64,000 nt of DNA, taken from contig NZ_VMYE01000001.1 in assembly GCF_007655255.1 (NCBI RefSeq), positions 248,001 to 312,000 of the forward strand, written 5' to 3'. The stretch comes from Extensimonas perlucida. Its GTDB lineage: Bacteria > Pseudomonadota > Gammaproteobacteria > Burkholderiales > Burkholderiaceae_C. Positions 15,165-23,036 of the stretch are shown piece by piece (within the stretch, counting starts at the first letter, position 1; each line of letters starts with the position of its first letter). A program made the translations under genes and the position numbers. The notes under the pieces are model-generated. The model worked only from the letters and a program-made list of their open reading frames with translations, ran no database searches and had not been told where the DNA came from.

Positions 15165-16715
15165 GCGCAAGAAAAGCTGGTACGCGGGGTTGTTCGTCTC
15201 CTCCACCCAGGGGTAGCCCAGCGTGGCCAGAAACTCCGCGAACAGCGCATCGCCCTCGGGCGGCACCTGCAGGCCCACGAGGATGCGACCATAGTCCGCG
15301 CCCTGGTTGCGGTAGTGGAACAGGCTGATGTTCCAACTCGGCTGCATCAGGCTCAAAAATTTCAGCAGCGCGCCAGGCCGCTCGGGAAAGACGAAGCGCA
15401 GCAGGCGCTCGTCCTGCGCGAGCGCCGAAGGCCCGCCCACGAGGTGGCGCAAATGCTCCTTCGCAAGCTCGTCGTGCGTGAGGTCCAGCGCGCGAAAATT
15501 GTGGCGCTCGAAGTGCTGGGCGATTTTTTTCGATTCGCCCCTGCCGTGCGTGGTCAGGCCCACGAACACATGCGCGAGCGCGGCGTCGCTGATGCGGTAG
15601 TTGAACTCGGTCACGTTGCGTGGCCCGCCGGGCAGGCTGCCGATGAGCTCGCAAAAGCGCCGAAAGCTGCCGCGCTCTTCGGGAATCGTCACGGCCAGCA
15701 GCGCCTCGCGCTCCTCGCCGACCTCGGCGCGCTCGGCCACGAAGCGCAGGCGGTCGAAGTTCATGTTCGCGCCGCACAAAATGGCCGCGTAGGTCTCGCC
15801 GCGCGTCTTGTGCTGCGCCACGTACTGCTTGATCGCCGCCACGGCGAGCGCTCCTGCGGGCTCGACGATGCTGCGCGTGTCCACGAAGACGTCCTTGATC
15901 GCCGCGCACACCGCGTCGGTGTCCACGCTCACGAAGCCATCGACCAGCCCGCGCGTGATGCGAAACGTCTCCTCGCCCACGAGCTTCACGGCCGTGCCGT
16001 CCGAAAACAGGCCCACGTCGGCCAGCGTGACGCGCTCTTGCGCCTGCACCGAGCGCAGCATGGCGTCGGAGTCGTTCATCTGCACGCCGATCACCTTGAT
16101 CTCGGGGCGCACGGCCTTGATGTAGTTCGCCACGCCGCTCACGAGCCCGCCGCCGCCGATCGCGACGAACACCGCGTCGAGCCGGTTGCTGCCCAGGCTT
16201 TGCAGCTGACGCAGGATCTCCATCGCAATCGTGCCCTGACCCGCGATCACGTCCGGGTCGTCGAACGGGTGCACGAAAGTCAGGCACTGTTCGCGTTCGA
16301 GCGCCACAGCGTGCGCGTAGGCGTCGGAATAGCTGTCGCCCCACAGCACCACCTCGCCGCCCAGCGTTTTGACGGCGTCGATCTTGAGCTGCGGCGTGGT
16401 CGTGGGCATGACGATCACCGCGCGCGTGCCCAGCCTTTGTGCGCTCATGGCCACGCCCTGCGCATGGTTGCCGGCCGAGGCGCAGATCACGCCGCGCTGC
16501 AGCTGCTCGGGGCTCAGTTGCGCCATCTTGTTGTACGCGCCGCGCAGTTTGAAGCTGAACACGGGCTGCTGGTCCTCGCGCTTGAGCAGCACCTTGTTGT
16601 GCAGGCGCCGGCTCAGGTTGCGCGCGGGCTCCAGCGGCGACTCCACGGCCACGTCATAGACGCGTGCGGTGAGGATTTTTTTCAGGTAGTCGAAGGGGGT
16701 CAGGTGCGAACTCAT
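15162..16715 (-). CDS. ilvA: Threonine ammonia-lyase, biosynthetic
   Basis: The 517-residue PLP enzyme deaminates threonine to 2-oxobutanoate, the first step of isoleucine synthesis. The PLP lysine is Lys56 in FSFKLRGAYNK. The glycine phosphate loop is GGGGLVSGVANY. The C-terminal third holds two ACT-like regulatory domains (EREALLAVTIPEERGSFRRF and DERLLRFVFPERPGALLKFL), marking the long, isoleucine-inhibited form. The ATG with MSSHLTPFDYLKKIL is the family start. The upstream side holds repeat A1 and a candidate small RNA. Confidence 0.95.
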   Translation of the reverse strand: MSSHLTPFDYLKKILTARVYDVAVESPLEPARNLSRRLHNKVLLKREDQQPVFSFKLRGAYNKMAQLSPEQLQRGVICASAGNHAQGVAMSAQRLGTRAVIVMPTTTPQLKIDAVKTLGGEVVLWGDSYSDAYAHAVALEREQCLTFVHPFDDPDVIAGQGTIAMEILRQLQSLGSNRLDAVFVAIGGGGLVSGVANYIKAVRPEIKVIGVQMNDSDAMLRSVQAQERVTLADVGLFSDGTAVKLVGEETFRITRGLVDGFVSVDTDAVCAAIKDVFVDTRSIVEPAGALAVAAIKQYVAQHKTRGETYAAILCGANMNFDRLRFVAERAEVGEEREALLAVTIPEERGSFRRFCELIGSLPGGPRNVTEFNYRISDAALAHVFVGLTTHGRGESKKIAQHFERHNFRALDLTHDELAKEHLRHLVGGPSALAQDERLLRFVFPERPGALLKFLSLMQPSWNISLFHYRNQGADYGRILVGLQVPPEGDALFAEFLATLGYPWVEETNNPAYQLFLR

Positions 16716-16766
16716 GGGTCGATGGTGAAGGTCAGCCGGATGCCCGCGCACGCGGGGCCGCCATCA

Positions 16767-16933
16767 TAGGAGCCTGTCGGACTTTGGGCGTCGAAAGCGA
16801 GAATGCGCCCCAGCGAGACCAGTTTTTGCCGGATTCGCCGCCCCATAGTGGTGCTATGGGGCAAGAAGACGGTAAAAAATGGGCCGCTGCGGCGCATTCG
16901 CAGCCGACGATTCCAAAGTCCGACAGGCTCCTA
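16767..16933 (+). mobile_element. Family A 167-nt MITE-like palindrome, copy 1
   Basis: TA is followed by GGAGCCTGTCGGACTTTGG; the inverse complement closes the element before TA. The centre is CCCCATAGTGGTGCTATGGGG, a perfect hairpin. The two arms are imperfectly complementary over about 80 nt each. Length is the same as copies 2, 4 and 5. It lies between ilvA and the candidate small RNA. The left base next to TA is A here instead of C. Confidence 0.8.
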
Positions 16934-16980
16934 GGCCGTGGCGGTGGCCGAAAAAGGCGCAAGACAGCCGTCAAAGAGGC

Positions 16981-17013
16981 AAAAAAAAGCCCCAGGCATT
17001 GCGGCCCGGGGCT
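16981..17013 (-). terminator. Intrinsic terminator of the candidate small RNA
   Basis: Read on the minus strand: AGCCCCGGGCCGCAATGCCT then GGGGCT and T8. The GC-rich stem and uninterrupted T tract fit a rho-independent terminator acting leftward, before repeat A1 and ilvA. It would insulate ilvA from the upstream transcript. Confidence 0.7.
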
Positions 17014-17077
17014 GAATCCATCCTTTGAGGAGATGGAGGAGACAATCGAGGCGTTGCTACCAAAGAACCAACGCATG
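16981..17077 (-). ncRNA. Candidate small RNA with CU-rich motifs and intrinsic terminator
   Basis: On the minus strand a possible -10 box TACAGT (17083-17088) precedes about 97 nt. These contain GTCTCCTCCATCTCCTC, complementary to Shine-Dalgarno sequences, and end in an intrinsic terminator. The terminator has stem AGCCCC / GGGGCT (16988-17013) followed by eight T. The minus frame from ATG at 17076 has no stop before the terminator, so a short leader peptide cannot be excluded. A plus-strand 16-codon frame (ATG at 17033 behind GAGGAG) also exists. I favour an untranslated RNA. Confidence 0.45.
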
Positions 17078-17096
17078 GCGTAACTGTAGCACAGCG

Positions 17097-17115
17097 TTTG
17101 CTGCGATGCAGCAAA
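17097..17115. promoter_or_regulatory. TGC-type palindrome, possible operator
   Basis: TTTGCTGC-GAT-GCAGCAAA is a perfect 8-bp inverted repeat with a 3-nt centre. It overlaps the -35 zone of the candidate small RNA promoter and lies about 65 bases before the OsmC gene. A second, less perfect copy of the motif is in the porin leader (18511-18525). CTGC-N3-GCAG palindromes are described as PhaR sites in polyhydroxyalkanoate-storing bacteria; the link here is inference. Confidence 0.4.
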
Positions 17116-17177
17116 AATTCACTTCATGAACGAAATATGTCGCAAAAGCGGCACACACCAAGCGGAGGAATCTTGAG

Positions 17178-17627
17178 ATGGAATGCACAGTCACCTGGAC
17201 CGGCGCGGCCGGCACGCGCTCGGCCATGGGCTTCGTGGCAGAAACCGGCAGCGGCCACGTACTCGCCATGGACGGCGCGCCCGACGCCGCCAACCCCACG
17301 AACGGCGGCCAAAACCTCGCGCCGCGCCCCATGGAAACCGTGCTCGCGGGCACGGGCGGCTGCACGGCCTACGACGTGGTGCTGATCCTCAAGCGCGGGC
17401 GCCACGACGTGCGCGGCTGCAGCGTCAAACTCACGGCCGAGCGCGCCGACACCGACCCCAAGGTGTTCACGCGCATCCACATGCACTTCACCGTGACGGG
17501 CAAGGGCATCCCGCCCGCCGCCGTGGAGCGCGCCATCGCCATGAGCCACGACAAATACTGCTCGGCCAGCATCATGCTGGGCAAGACCGCGCAGATCAGC
17601 ACCGGCTTCGAGATCGTGGAAGTCTGA
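17178..17627 (+). CDS. OsmC family protein (YhfA-like)
   Basis: The 149-residue protein has the two redox cysteines of the OsmC/Ohr fold, Cys62 in GTGGCTAYDVV and Cys128 in HDKYCSASIMLGKT. The ASIMLGKTAQI C-terminus is shared with the YhfA/OsmC branch, whose reaction is not firmly established; Ohr relatives reduce organic hydroperoxides. The ATG follows GGAGGAATCTTGAG, a strong ribosome site. It converges on coq7. Confidence 0.88.
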   Translation: MECTVTWTGAAGTRSAMGFVAETGSGHVLAMDGAPDAANPTNGGQNLAPRPMETVLAGTGGCTAYDVVLILKRGRHDVRGCSVKLTAERADTDPKVFTRIHMHFTVTGKGIPPAAVERAIAMSHDKYCSASIMLGKTAQISTGFEIVEV

Positions 17628-17663
17628 GCGTCCAGATTTGAGCGCCGCTGCTGGCGCCGCCCA

Positions 17664-18299
17664 TCAAACGAAGTGCGCCGTCGTCGTCATGAGCTTGGCG
17701 GCGAGCCTCATGAGCGCGCGCGCGGGCGGCGGCAGCTCGACTGCGCCGGCGGCGCGCGCGTTCGCGGCGTGGCGCTCCTCGTCGTCCTTCATACGCGCCA
17801 CCACGGCGCGCGAGGCCGCATCCTGCGCTGGCAGGCGCTGCAAATGGCTTTGCAGGTGCGCAGACACTTGGTTTTCCGTCTCGACCACGAAACCCAGGCT
17901 CACACGGTCGCTGACCTTGGCCGCCACCAGGCCGATCGCGAACGCGCCCGCAAACCACAGCGGGTTGAGCAGGCTGGGGCGCGCGCCCAGAGCATCGATG
18001 CGCTCGCGCGTCCACGCGAGGTGGTCGAGCTCTTCGCGCGCCGCCTGAAGCAGGTGCTGGCGCAAGGCAGCGTCATGCGTGACGGCCGCCTGCGCCGTGT
18101 AGAGCGCCTGCGCGCAGACCTCACCCACGTGGTTCACGCGCATCAGCGCACCCGCGAGGCGCTTTTCTTCGGGCGAGAGCGCTGCGTCCGTCTGTTCGCT
18201 GGCAGGTGCAGCCAATGCCGCGGGCGATTCTTCTGCAGCCTTTGGGTTGGCGAACAAGGTGCGCAATGCCGTGTCGGCGGCGGTGAGCAAGGAATCCAT
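17664..18299 (-). CDS. coq7: 2-polyprenyl-3-methyl-6-methoxy-1,4-benzoquinol 5-hydroxylase
   Basis: The 211-residue di-iron monooxygenase performs the penultimate ubiquinone step. Iron-ligand motifs of the Coq7 ferritin-like fold are seen: [40 protein letters not shown] and [12 protein letters not shown] hydrophobic membrane-binding helix ([16 protein letters not shown]) lies between. The first 40 residues are an Ala-rich extension. I chose the ATG giving [14 protein letters not shown]. It diverges from the porin gene. Confidence 0.93.
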   Translation of the reverse strand: MDSLLTAADTALRTLFANPKAAEESPAALAAPASEQTDAALSPEEKRLAGALMRVNHVGEVCAQALYTAQAAVTHDAALRQHLLQAAREELDHLAWTRERIDALGARPSLLNPLWFAGAFAIGLVAAKVSDRVSLGFVVETENQVSAHLQSHLQRLPAQDAASRAVVARMKDDEERHAANARAAGAVELPPPARALMRLAAKLMTTTAHFV

Positions 18300-18510
18300 G
18301 GAGCGGGACTGGATAGGGAGGCGAGAGGGAAATTTGGTGGCACAGAAAATGCTGTTGCCCTTTTCAGGGGCATCAGAGCAATCCGGGCGCATTGTAGGGG
18401 GCGCACTGCGAACGCTGGTCGAGGGAGGATGTTTTATAGAGATAGATCAATCGCTTAGGTCGTATTTTTGCAATATGACATCAGAACGATCGCCTCAAAA
18501 ATGGCGGAAC

Positions 18511-18525
18511 TGTTGCGATGCAGCA
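18511..18525. promoter_or_regulatory. TGC-type palindrome in the porin upstream region
   Basis: TGTTGC-GAT-GCAGCA resembles the perfect palindrome at 17097-17115 with one mismatch and the same GAT centre. It lies about 170 bases before the porin start in a 397-base intergenic region between coq7 and the porin. It may be an operator shared with the 17.1-kb site; no regulator gene is nearby. Confidence 0.3.
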
Positions 18526-18627
18526 ACGGGTTGACCCTAGACTGCGATTTTCTTTTGCGCAATGCGCCTGCGTCTGGTGCAATAACAACAGCTTCCCGAT
18601 CAAGGAGGTCGTTGCCCGGCTGGGTTG

Positions 18628-18650
18628 CGGTGCGGTTGCTGCACCGTTTT
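18628..18650 (+). promoter_or_regulatory. Hairpin followed by T tract in the porin 5' leader
   Basis: CGGTGC-GGTTGCT-GCACCG forms a 6-bp GC-rich stem followed by TTTT, 47 bases before the porin ATG. It could be a weak attenuator, a leader-derived small RNA end, or an mRNA-stabilising hairpin. The porin ribosome site AAAGGAG lies downstream of it. Confidence 0.3.
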
Positions 18651-18696
18651 GGTATCCAAGCCGGCGCCACATGTTTAACCCAAAGGAGTATTCGCA

Positions 18697-19806
18697 ATGA
18701 AAAAGTCTCTGATCGCCTTGGCTGTCCTGGCAGCTTCTGGCGCTGCCATGGCGCAATCTTCCGTCACCCTGTTTGGCGTGATGGACGTGGGTGTGGGGCA
18801 CAGCTCTGGCACCAACTCGGTGACCGGCCTGACCAACGGTGGCCTCAAGACCAGCCGTCTGGGCGTTCGTGGTGTGGAAGACCTCGGCGGTGGTCTCAAG
18901 GCTGGCTTCTGGCTTGAAGGCGGCATCAACGCTGACACCGGCGACGGCAACAAGAACGGCGCCTACGGCGGCGGTCTGCAATTCAAGCGCCGCTCGACCA
19001 TCAGCCTGATGGGCGACAACTGGGGTGAAGTCCGCCTTGGCCGTGACAACACGGCGCACTACAATAATCTGCTGGCCTTCGATCCGTTCGAGGCTACTGG
19101 CTCCGGCAGCCTGATGAAGAACCAGATCACCGGCATCGACGATCGCAAGAGCAACACGATCAGCTACTTCCTGCCCTCCAACCTCGGCGGTTTCTACGGC
19201 CAAGTGCAATACATCTTCGGTGAGAAGGCTGGCAGTGCTGCTCTGTATAACACCAACATGACCAACAACGGCGATGGCTATGGTGTGCGTGGCGGTTATG
19301 CCAACGGCCCGCTGAACATCGGCGCCGACTACATGAAGATCAAGAAGAATGCTTTGTCCGACAAGGATCCTGCCCTGGCAAGCTCCGCTCTCCTGCAGGA
19401 CGCAGAGGCTTATGGCATCGGCGCCAGCTACGACTTCGGCGTGATCAAGCCCTTCGTGATGTGGAACCAGGAAAAGGCCAAGTCGGCAGGCGTTCTGACT
19501 GAGAAGAAGTACCAAATGTGGCTGGTTGGTTTGACTGCTCCCGTGGGCCCTGGCGTGGTGCGCTTCTCGTACAACGACCTGCGTGACAAGAGCGACAACC
19601 TCGTCGCCGACAATGACTCCAAGCAGTACTCGCTGGGTTATGTCTATAACCTGTCCAAGCGCACCGCGCTGTACGGCACCTACTCGCACGTCTCGAACGA
19701 CGGTGTTGCCAAGCGCGGCACCGGCATCAGCGGCCTGTCTGGCGTCACGATCAATGCCGGCGAGTCCGTCAACGCCTACGAGTTTGGTATCAGCCACTCG
19801 TTCTAA
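18697..19806 (+). CDS. Major outer-membrane porin (Gram-negative porin, OmpC-like)
   Basis: The 369-residue protein has a 20-residue signal peptide (MKKSLIALAVLAASGAAMAQ). A 16-strand beta-barrel of the betaproteobacterial general porin type follows, opening with SSVTLFGVMDVGVGHSSGTN and closing with a C-terminal strand ending in HSF, the Phe end needed for outer-membrane insertion. The constriction-loop zone contains NLLAFDPFEATGSG. A strong AAAGGAG precedes the ATG, and codon use is less GC3-biased than in the neighbours, as expected for a highly expressed gene. It is a single-gene transcript ended by the terminator at 19847. Confidence 0.95.
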   Translation: MKKSLIALAVLAASGAAMAQSSVTLFGVMDVGVGHSSGTNSVTGLTNGGLKTSRLGVRGVEDLGGGLKAGFWLEGGINADTGDGNKNGAYGGGLQFKRRSTISLMGDNWGEVRLGRDNTAHYNNLLAFDPFEATGSGSLMKNQITGIDDRKSNTISYFLPSNLGGFYGQVQYIFGEKAGSAALYNTNMTNNGDGYGVRGGYANGPLNIGADYMKIKKNALSDKDPALASSALLQDAEAYGIGASYDFGVIKPFVMWNQEKAKSAGVLTEKKYQMWLVGLTAPVGPGVVRFSYNDLRDKSDNLVADNDSKQYSLGYVYNLSKRTALYGTYSHVSNDGVAKRGTGISGLSGVTINAGESVNAYEFGISHSF

Positions 19807-19846
19807 TCCAGCAGAGGCTGCCTTGCGCGGCTTCTTCGCTTGATTC

Positions 19847-19884
19847 AAAGCAAAACGCCGGCCTCTGGGCTGGCGTTTTGCTTT
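19847..19884 (+). terminator. Intrinsic terminator after the porin gene
   Basis: AAAGCAAAACGCC-GGCCTCTGGGCT-GGCGTTTTGCTTT is a 13-bp perfect stem with an A tract on one side and a T tract on the other, 41 bases after the porin stop. Its symmetry would also stop transcription from the opposite direction. Confidence 0.85.
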
Positions 19885-19948
19885 GTGTGAACTGGCCCCC
19901 GAAAAATGGACGCCACGAGGTTTGTAATGATGACCTTGTGGAGAAAAT

Positions 19949-20962
19949 ATGAAGTCAGGAACAGATCGTAGAGGAAATACGTCCTCTTGGCGCCTGTCCG
20001 TCGCGCCCATGCTCGACTGGACCGACCGCCATTGCCGCTACCTGCACCGCCTGCTGAGCCGCCATGCGCGGCTTTACACCGAAATGGTGACCACGGGCGC
20101 ACTGCTGCACGGGGACGTGACGCGGCATTTGCTTTTTTCTGCAGAGGAGCACCCCGTCGCGCTGCAATTGGGCGGCAGCGAACCCGCCGATCTCGCGCAG
20201 TGCGCACGCCTGGCAGAGCGCTGGGGCTACGACGAGGTCAATCTCAATTGCGGCTGTCCGAGCGAGCGCGTGCAGCGCGGCGCGTTCGGCGCCTGCCTGA
20301 TGCACGAGCCGCAGCTCGTGGCCGACTGCGTCAAGGCCATGGCCGACGCGGTATCGGTGCCCGTCACCGTCAAGCACCGCATAGGCATAGGCCGCGACGA
20401 GCGCTATGCCTTCGTGCGCGACTTCGTCGGCACGGTGGCCGAAGCCGGTTGCCGCGTGTTCATCGTGCACGCGCGCAACGCCTGGCTCGAGGGCCTTTCG
20501 CCCAAGGAAAACCGCGAAATTCCGCCGCTGCGCTACGACGTTGCGCGCCAGCTCAAGGCGGACTTCCCCGCGCTCACGATCGTCGTGAACGGTGGCCTGG
20601 ATTCCGACGCAGCCGTGCAGGCGCAGCTCGACGCGGGGCTGGACGGCGTCATGGTGGGCCGCGCCGCATACCACAACCCCTGGTGGCTCGCGGGCTGGGA
20701 CGCGCGCTACTTCGGCGCCGCGCCCTCCACGCTGACGCACGAGGCAGTCGAAGAAGCCATGGTGCGCTACATGGAGCGCGAAGCCGCCGCGCACGGTACA
20801 CCGTGGTACGCCATCGCCCGCCACATGCTGGGCCTGCGCCACGGCCTGCCCGGCGCACGCCGCTGGCGCCAGGTCTGGAGCGACCACCGCCTCAAACATC
20901 TGCCCGCAGCCGAGGTGATGGCGCTCGCGCGTGCCGCGCGCGCTGAAACCATCGCTGCATGA
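19949..20962 (+). CDS. dusA: tRNA-dihydrouridine(20/20a) synthase DusA
   Basis: The 337-residue FMN enzyme reduces uridine 20 and 20a in tRNA D-loops. Typical features are the LSVAPMLDWTDRHCR N-terminus, the catalytic Cys103 in NLNCGCPSERVQRGAFGACL, VKHRIGIGRDE, FIVHARNAWLEGLSPKENRE, which marks the DusA branch, and VNGGLDS / GVMVGRAAYHNPW for FMN phosphate binding. The first dozen residues before WRLSVAPM are not family-typical, so the start may be later. Short spacing to the next genes gives no clear operon. Confidence 0.93.
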   Translation: MKSGTDRRGNTSSWRLSVAPMLDWTDRHCRYLHRLLSRHARLYTEMVTTGALLHGDVTRHLLFSAEEHPVALQLGGSEPADLAQCARLAERWGYDEVNLNCGCPSERVQRGAFGACLMHEPQLVADCVKAMADAVSVPVTVKHRIGIGRDERYAFVRDFVGTVAEAGCRVFIVHARNAWLEGLSPKENREIPPLRYDVARQLKADFPALTIVVNGGLDSDAAVQAQLDAGLDGVMVGRAAYHNPWWLAGWDARYFGAAPSTLTHEAVEEAMVRYMEREAAAHGTPWYAIARHMLGLRHGLPGARRWRQVWSDHRLKHLPAAEVMALARAARAETIAA

Positions 20963-21038
20963 GCCGCTGTGAAACGGGCAGAGGCGAGCACATCCGCGCT
21001 CAGCGCATTTCGCCGCCTGTTGCGCATAATCGCGCCCC

Positions 21039-21512
21039 ATGAACTCCCTCCTTACCTTGTTTCCGCTCGGCTGGCAGCATTACCTGCTCGGCGGGCTTTG
21101 CATTGGCGCCGGCGTGGCGCTGCTGTTTGTGTGCACGGGCCTGATCGGCGGCATGAGCACGGTGTTTTCCTCGACCTGGTCGTATGTGCTGCGGCGGCCG
21201 TTTTTCCAGCAGGAGCGCTTTACCGGCTCGCGCGCGTGGCGCCTGGTGTACGCGCTGGGGCTGATCCTGGGCGCGTTCGTGTGGTGGCAGGGCTTTGCGC
21301 AGGGCGCGCCGCAAAGCACCAGCGTGCCCGTGTGGCAACTGCTCGTGGGCGGATTTTTCGTGGGCTACGGGGCGCGGCTAGGCAATGGCTGCACATCAGG
21401 CCACGGCATTTGCGGGCTGGGCTCGCTGCAGTGGCCTTCGCTGCTGGCCGTGCTCACCTTCATGGCCACGGCTTTCATCACCGCGAACCTGGTCGCGAGG
21501 TGGCTGGCATGA
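21039..21512 (+). CDS. YeeE/YedE (TsuA-like) transporter subunit, N-terminal half
   Basis: The 157-residue membrane protein has about four segments and the conserved cysteine motif GARLGNGCTSGHGICGLG, which defines the YeeE/YedE family. In relatives the cysteines carry thiosulfate or related sulfur species. Here the transporter is split in two genes, as in many Burkholderiales. Its stop overlaps the start of the partner as ATGA. Confidence 0.88.
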   Translation: MNSLLTLFPLGWQHYLLGGLCIGAGVALLFVCTGLIGGMSTVFSSTWSYVLRRPFFQQERFTGSRAWRLVYALGLILGAFVWWQGFAQGAPQSTSVPVWQLLVGGFFVGYGARLGNGCTSGHGICGLGSLQWPSLLAVLTFMATAFITANLVARWLA

Positions 21513-21934
21513 GCGGCACATCCCTGACCCCTGCGCGCTGGCTCGCCACGCTGCTTGCGGGCGCGCTGTTCGGCTTTGGCCTGGCGCTTTCCACCATGAT
21601 CCGGCCCGAGGTGGTGTTGAGCTTTCTGCGCCTGCAGGACTTTGGCCTGGCGCTCGTGATGGGCGGCGGCGTGCTCGTGACGCTGCTGGCTTACAAACTC
21701 GCGCCGCGCCTGCTCACGCGCCCTTTGCTCGGCGGGCAGTTTTATACCCACCCGAGCGCCTGGAACCGTGACACCGCCGTGGGCGCGGCGCTCTTTGGCA
21801 TCGGCTGGGGGCTGTGTGGCGTGTGCCCGGGGCCGGCGATCGCGGGCCTGGGCGCGGGCAACTGGAGCCTGCTGTGGGCGCTGGCGGGCATTGTGCTTGG
21901 TGCACTGGTGCAGGGGCTGCGCGCGCGCCAATGA
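21509..21934 (+). CDS. YeeE/YedE-family partner subunit (DUF6691-like), C-terminal half
   Basis: The 141-residue membrane protein contains FGFGLALSTMIRPEVVLSFL and the second cysteine motif GIGWGLCGVCPGPAIAGLG, matching the C-terminal half of full-length YeeE/YedE proteins. It begins inside the stop of the previous gene, which points to coupled translation and a two-subunit transporter for sulfur compounds. Which species is moved is not shown by the sequence. Confidence 0.86.
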   Translation: MSGTSLTPARWLATLLAGALFGFGLALSTMIRPEVVLSFLRLQDFGLALVMGGGVLVTLLAYKLAPRLLTRPLLGGQFYTHPSAWNRDTAVGAALFGIGWGLCGVCPGPAIAGLGAGNWSLLWALAGIVLGALVQGLRARQ

Positions 21935-21945
21935 CTACGTATTCA

Positions 21946-21994
21946 GTAGCTTCCAGCGCTTGCTACATCTGCTTTAGAGGGCAATTTCATGCTT
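21946..21994 (+). repeat. Family C palindromic repeat containing the panE-like start codon
   Basis: AGTAGCTTCCAGCGCTTGCT is followed by ACATCTGCTTTAGAGGG and CAATTTCATGCTTGAAA. Head, AGCGCTTG arm, (G)AGG(G)C and AATTT-ATGCT-AAA tail follow family C. The ATG of the next gene and its ribosome site AGAGGG both lie in the repeat. Confidence 0.6.
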
Positions 21995-22918
21995 GAAACC
22001 GGGCGCACCAACATCGCCGTCATGGGCGCGGGCGCCGTGGGCTGCTACTACGGCGGCATGCTCGCGCGCGCCGGGCACGAGGTGGTGCTGATCGGCCGCC
22101 CCGCGCATGTGCAGGCCATCCACGCGCAAGGGCTGCTGCTGCAGACCCAGGCGTTTACCGAGCGCGTCGCGCTGGCTGCAAGCACCGAGCCTAGCGCCGT
22201 GCAAGGCGCGCAGTGGGTGCTTTTTTGCGTCAAGTCCACCGACACCGAAAGCGCCGCGCGCGCGATGGCCCCGCACCTGCGCCCCGGCGCCATCGTGCTG
22301 AGCCTGCAAAACGGCGTGGACAACGCCGAGCGTCTGCAGTCGCTGCTGCCGCGGCACCTCGTGCTGCCCGCCGTGGTCTATGTCGCCGCCGAAATGGCCG
22401 GGCCCGGCCATGTGCTGCACCGCGGCCGCGGCGAGCTGGTGCTCGCGCCCTCGCCTGCGAGCGCACAGATTGCCGCCACCTTGCAAGCCGCGGGCATCCC
22501 CACGCAGATTTCCGACGATGTGGCGCGCGCGCTCTGGTCCAAGCTGGTGCTCAACTGCGGCTACAACCCCTTGTCGGCGCTCACGCAGCTCAGCTACGGC
22601 GAGATCGTGCAAAGCCCCGACTTGCCCGTGGCGCAGGTGATGGACGACATCGTGCGCGAATGCCTGGCCGTGGCGCGCGCGAGTGGCGTCGATTTGCCCG
22701 AGAGCCTTTACGACAGCGTGCGCCAGCTCGCCGCGAGCATGCCGACGCAGACCTCCTCGACGGCACAAGACCTCGCCCGCGGGCGGCGCAGCGAGATCGA
22801 CCACCTCAACGGCTACATCGTGCGCCGCGGCGCAGCGCTGGGCCTAGACACGCCCGTAAACCGCCTGCTGCACACGCTCGTGCGCCTGCTGGAAAAGCGC
22901 GTGGTGCAAAACGGGTAG
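21989..22918 (+). CDS. panE: 2-dehydropantoate 2-reductase (PanE/ApbA family)
   Basis: The 309-residue NADPH-dependent reductase has a Rossmann motif GAGAVGCYYGG at about residues 13-23 and VLIGRPAHVQAI. It has FCVKSTDTES, LSLQNGVDNAE and the catalytic Lys region RALWSKLVLNCGYNPLSALT, with SSTAQDLARGRRSEIDHLNG at the C-terminal substrate site. PanE makes pantoate for coenzyme A; Burkholderiales carry several paralogs with uncertain ketoacid substrates, so the symbol is provisional. The start codon comes from a dispersed repeat. Confidence 0.8.
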   Translation: MLETGRTNIAVMGAGAVGCYYGGMLARAGHEVVLIGRPAHVQAIHAQGLLLQTQAFTERVALAASTEPSAVQGAQWVLFCVKSTDTESAARAMAPHLRPGAIVLSLQNGVDNAERLQSLLPRHLVLPAVVYVAAEMAGPGHVLHRGRGELVLAPSPASAQIAATLQAAGIPTQISDDVARALWSKLVLNCGYNPLSALTQLSYGEIVQSPDLPVAQVMDDIVRECLAVARASGVDLPESLYDSVRQLAASMPTQTSSTAQDLARGRRSEIDHLNGYIVRRGAALGLDTPVNRLLHTLVRLLEKRVVQNG

Positions 22919-22955
22919 CGGCCCGCAACGGAACGAAGCGCAAAAACAAGAAAAC

Positions 22956-23036
22956 AGGACTTACGCAAATCGGGCTTAGGCAATGCGTTCGCCCCATGGA
23001 AAAATACCCAGATGCTCCATTGTTTGCGTAAGTCCT
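22956..23036. repeat. Family B palindromic repeat, copy 3
   Basis: AGGACTTACGCAAATCGGGC at the left pairs with TTGTTTGCGTAAGTCCT at the right; the outer 15 nt are nearly perfectly inverted. It is in the opposite orientation to copies 1 and 2. It lies between the convergent panE-like and rseA genes. Confidence 0.75.

Noticed and set aside
16784-17083. Plus-strand frame through repeat A1 to 17083
   Set aside because: Most of it is the repeat and the complement of an intrinsic terminator. Only the last 16 codons have a ribosome site, and they were kept as an alternative to the small RNA.
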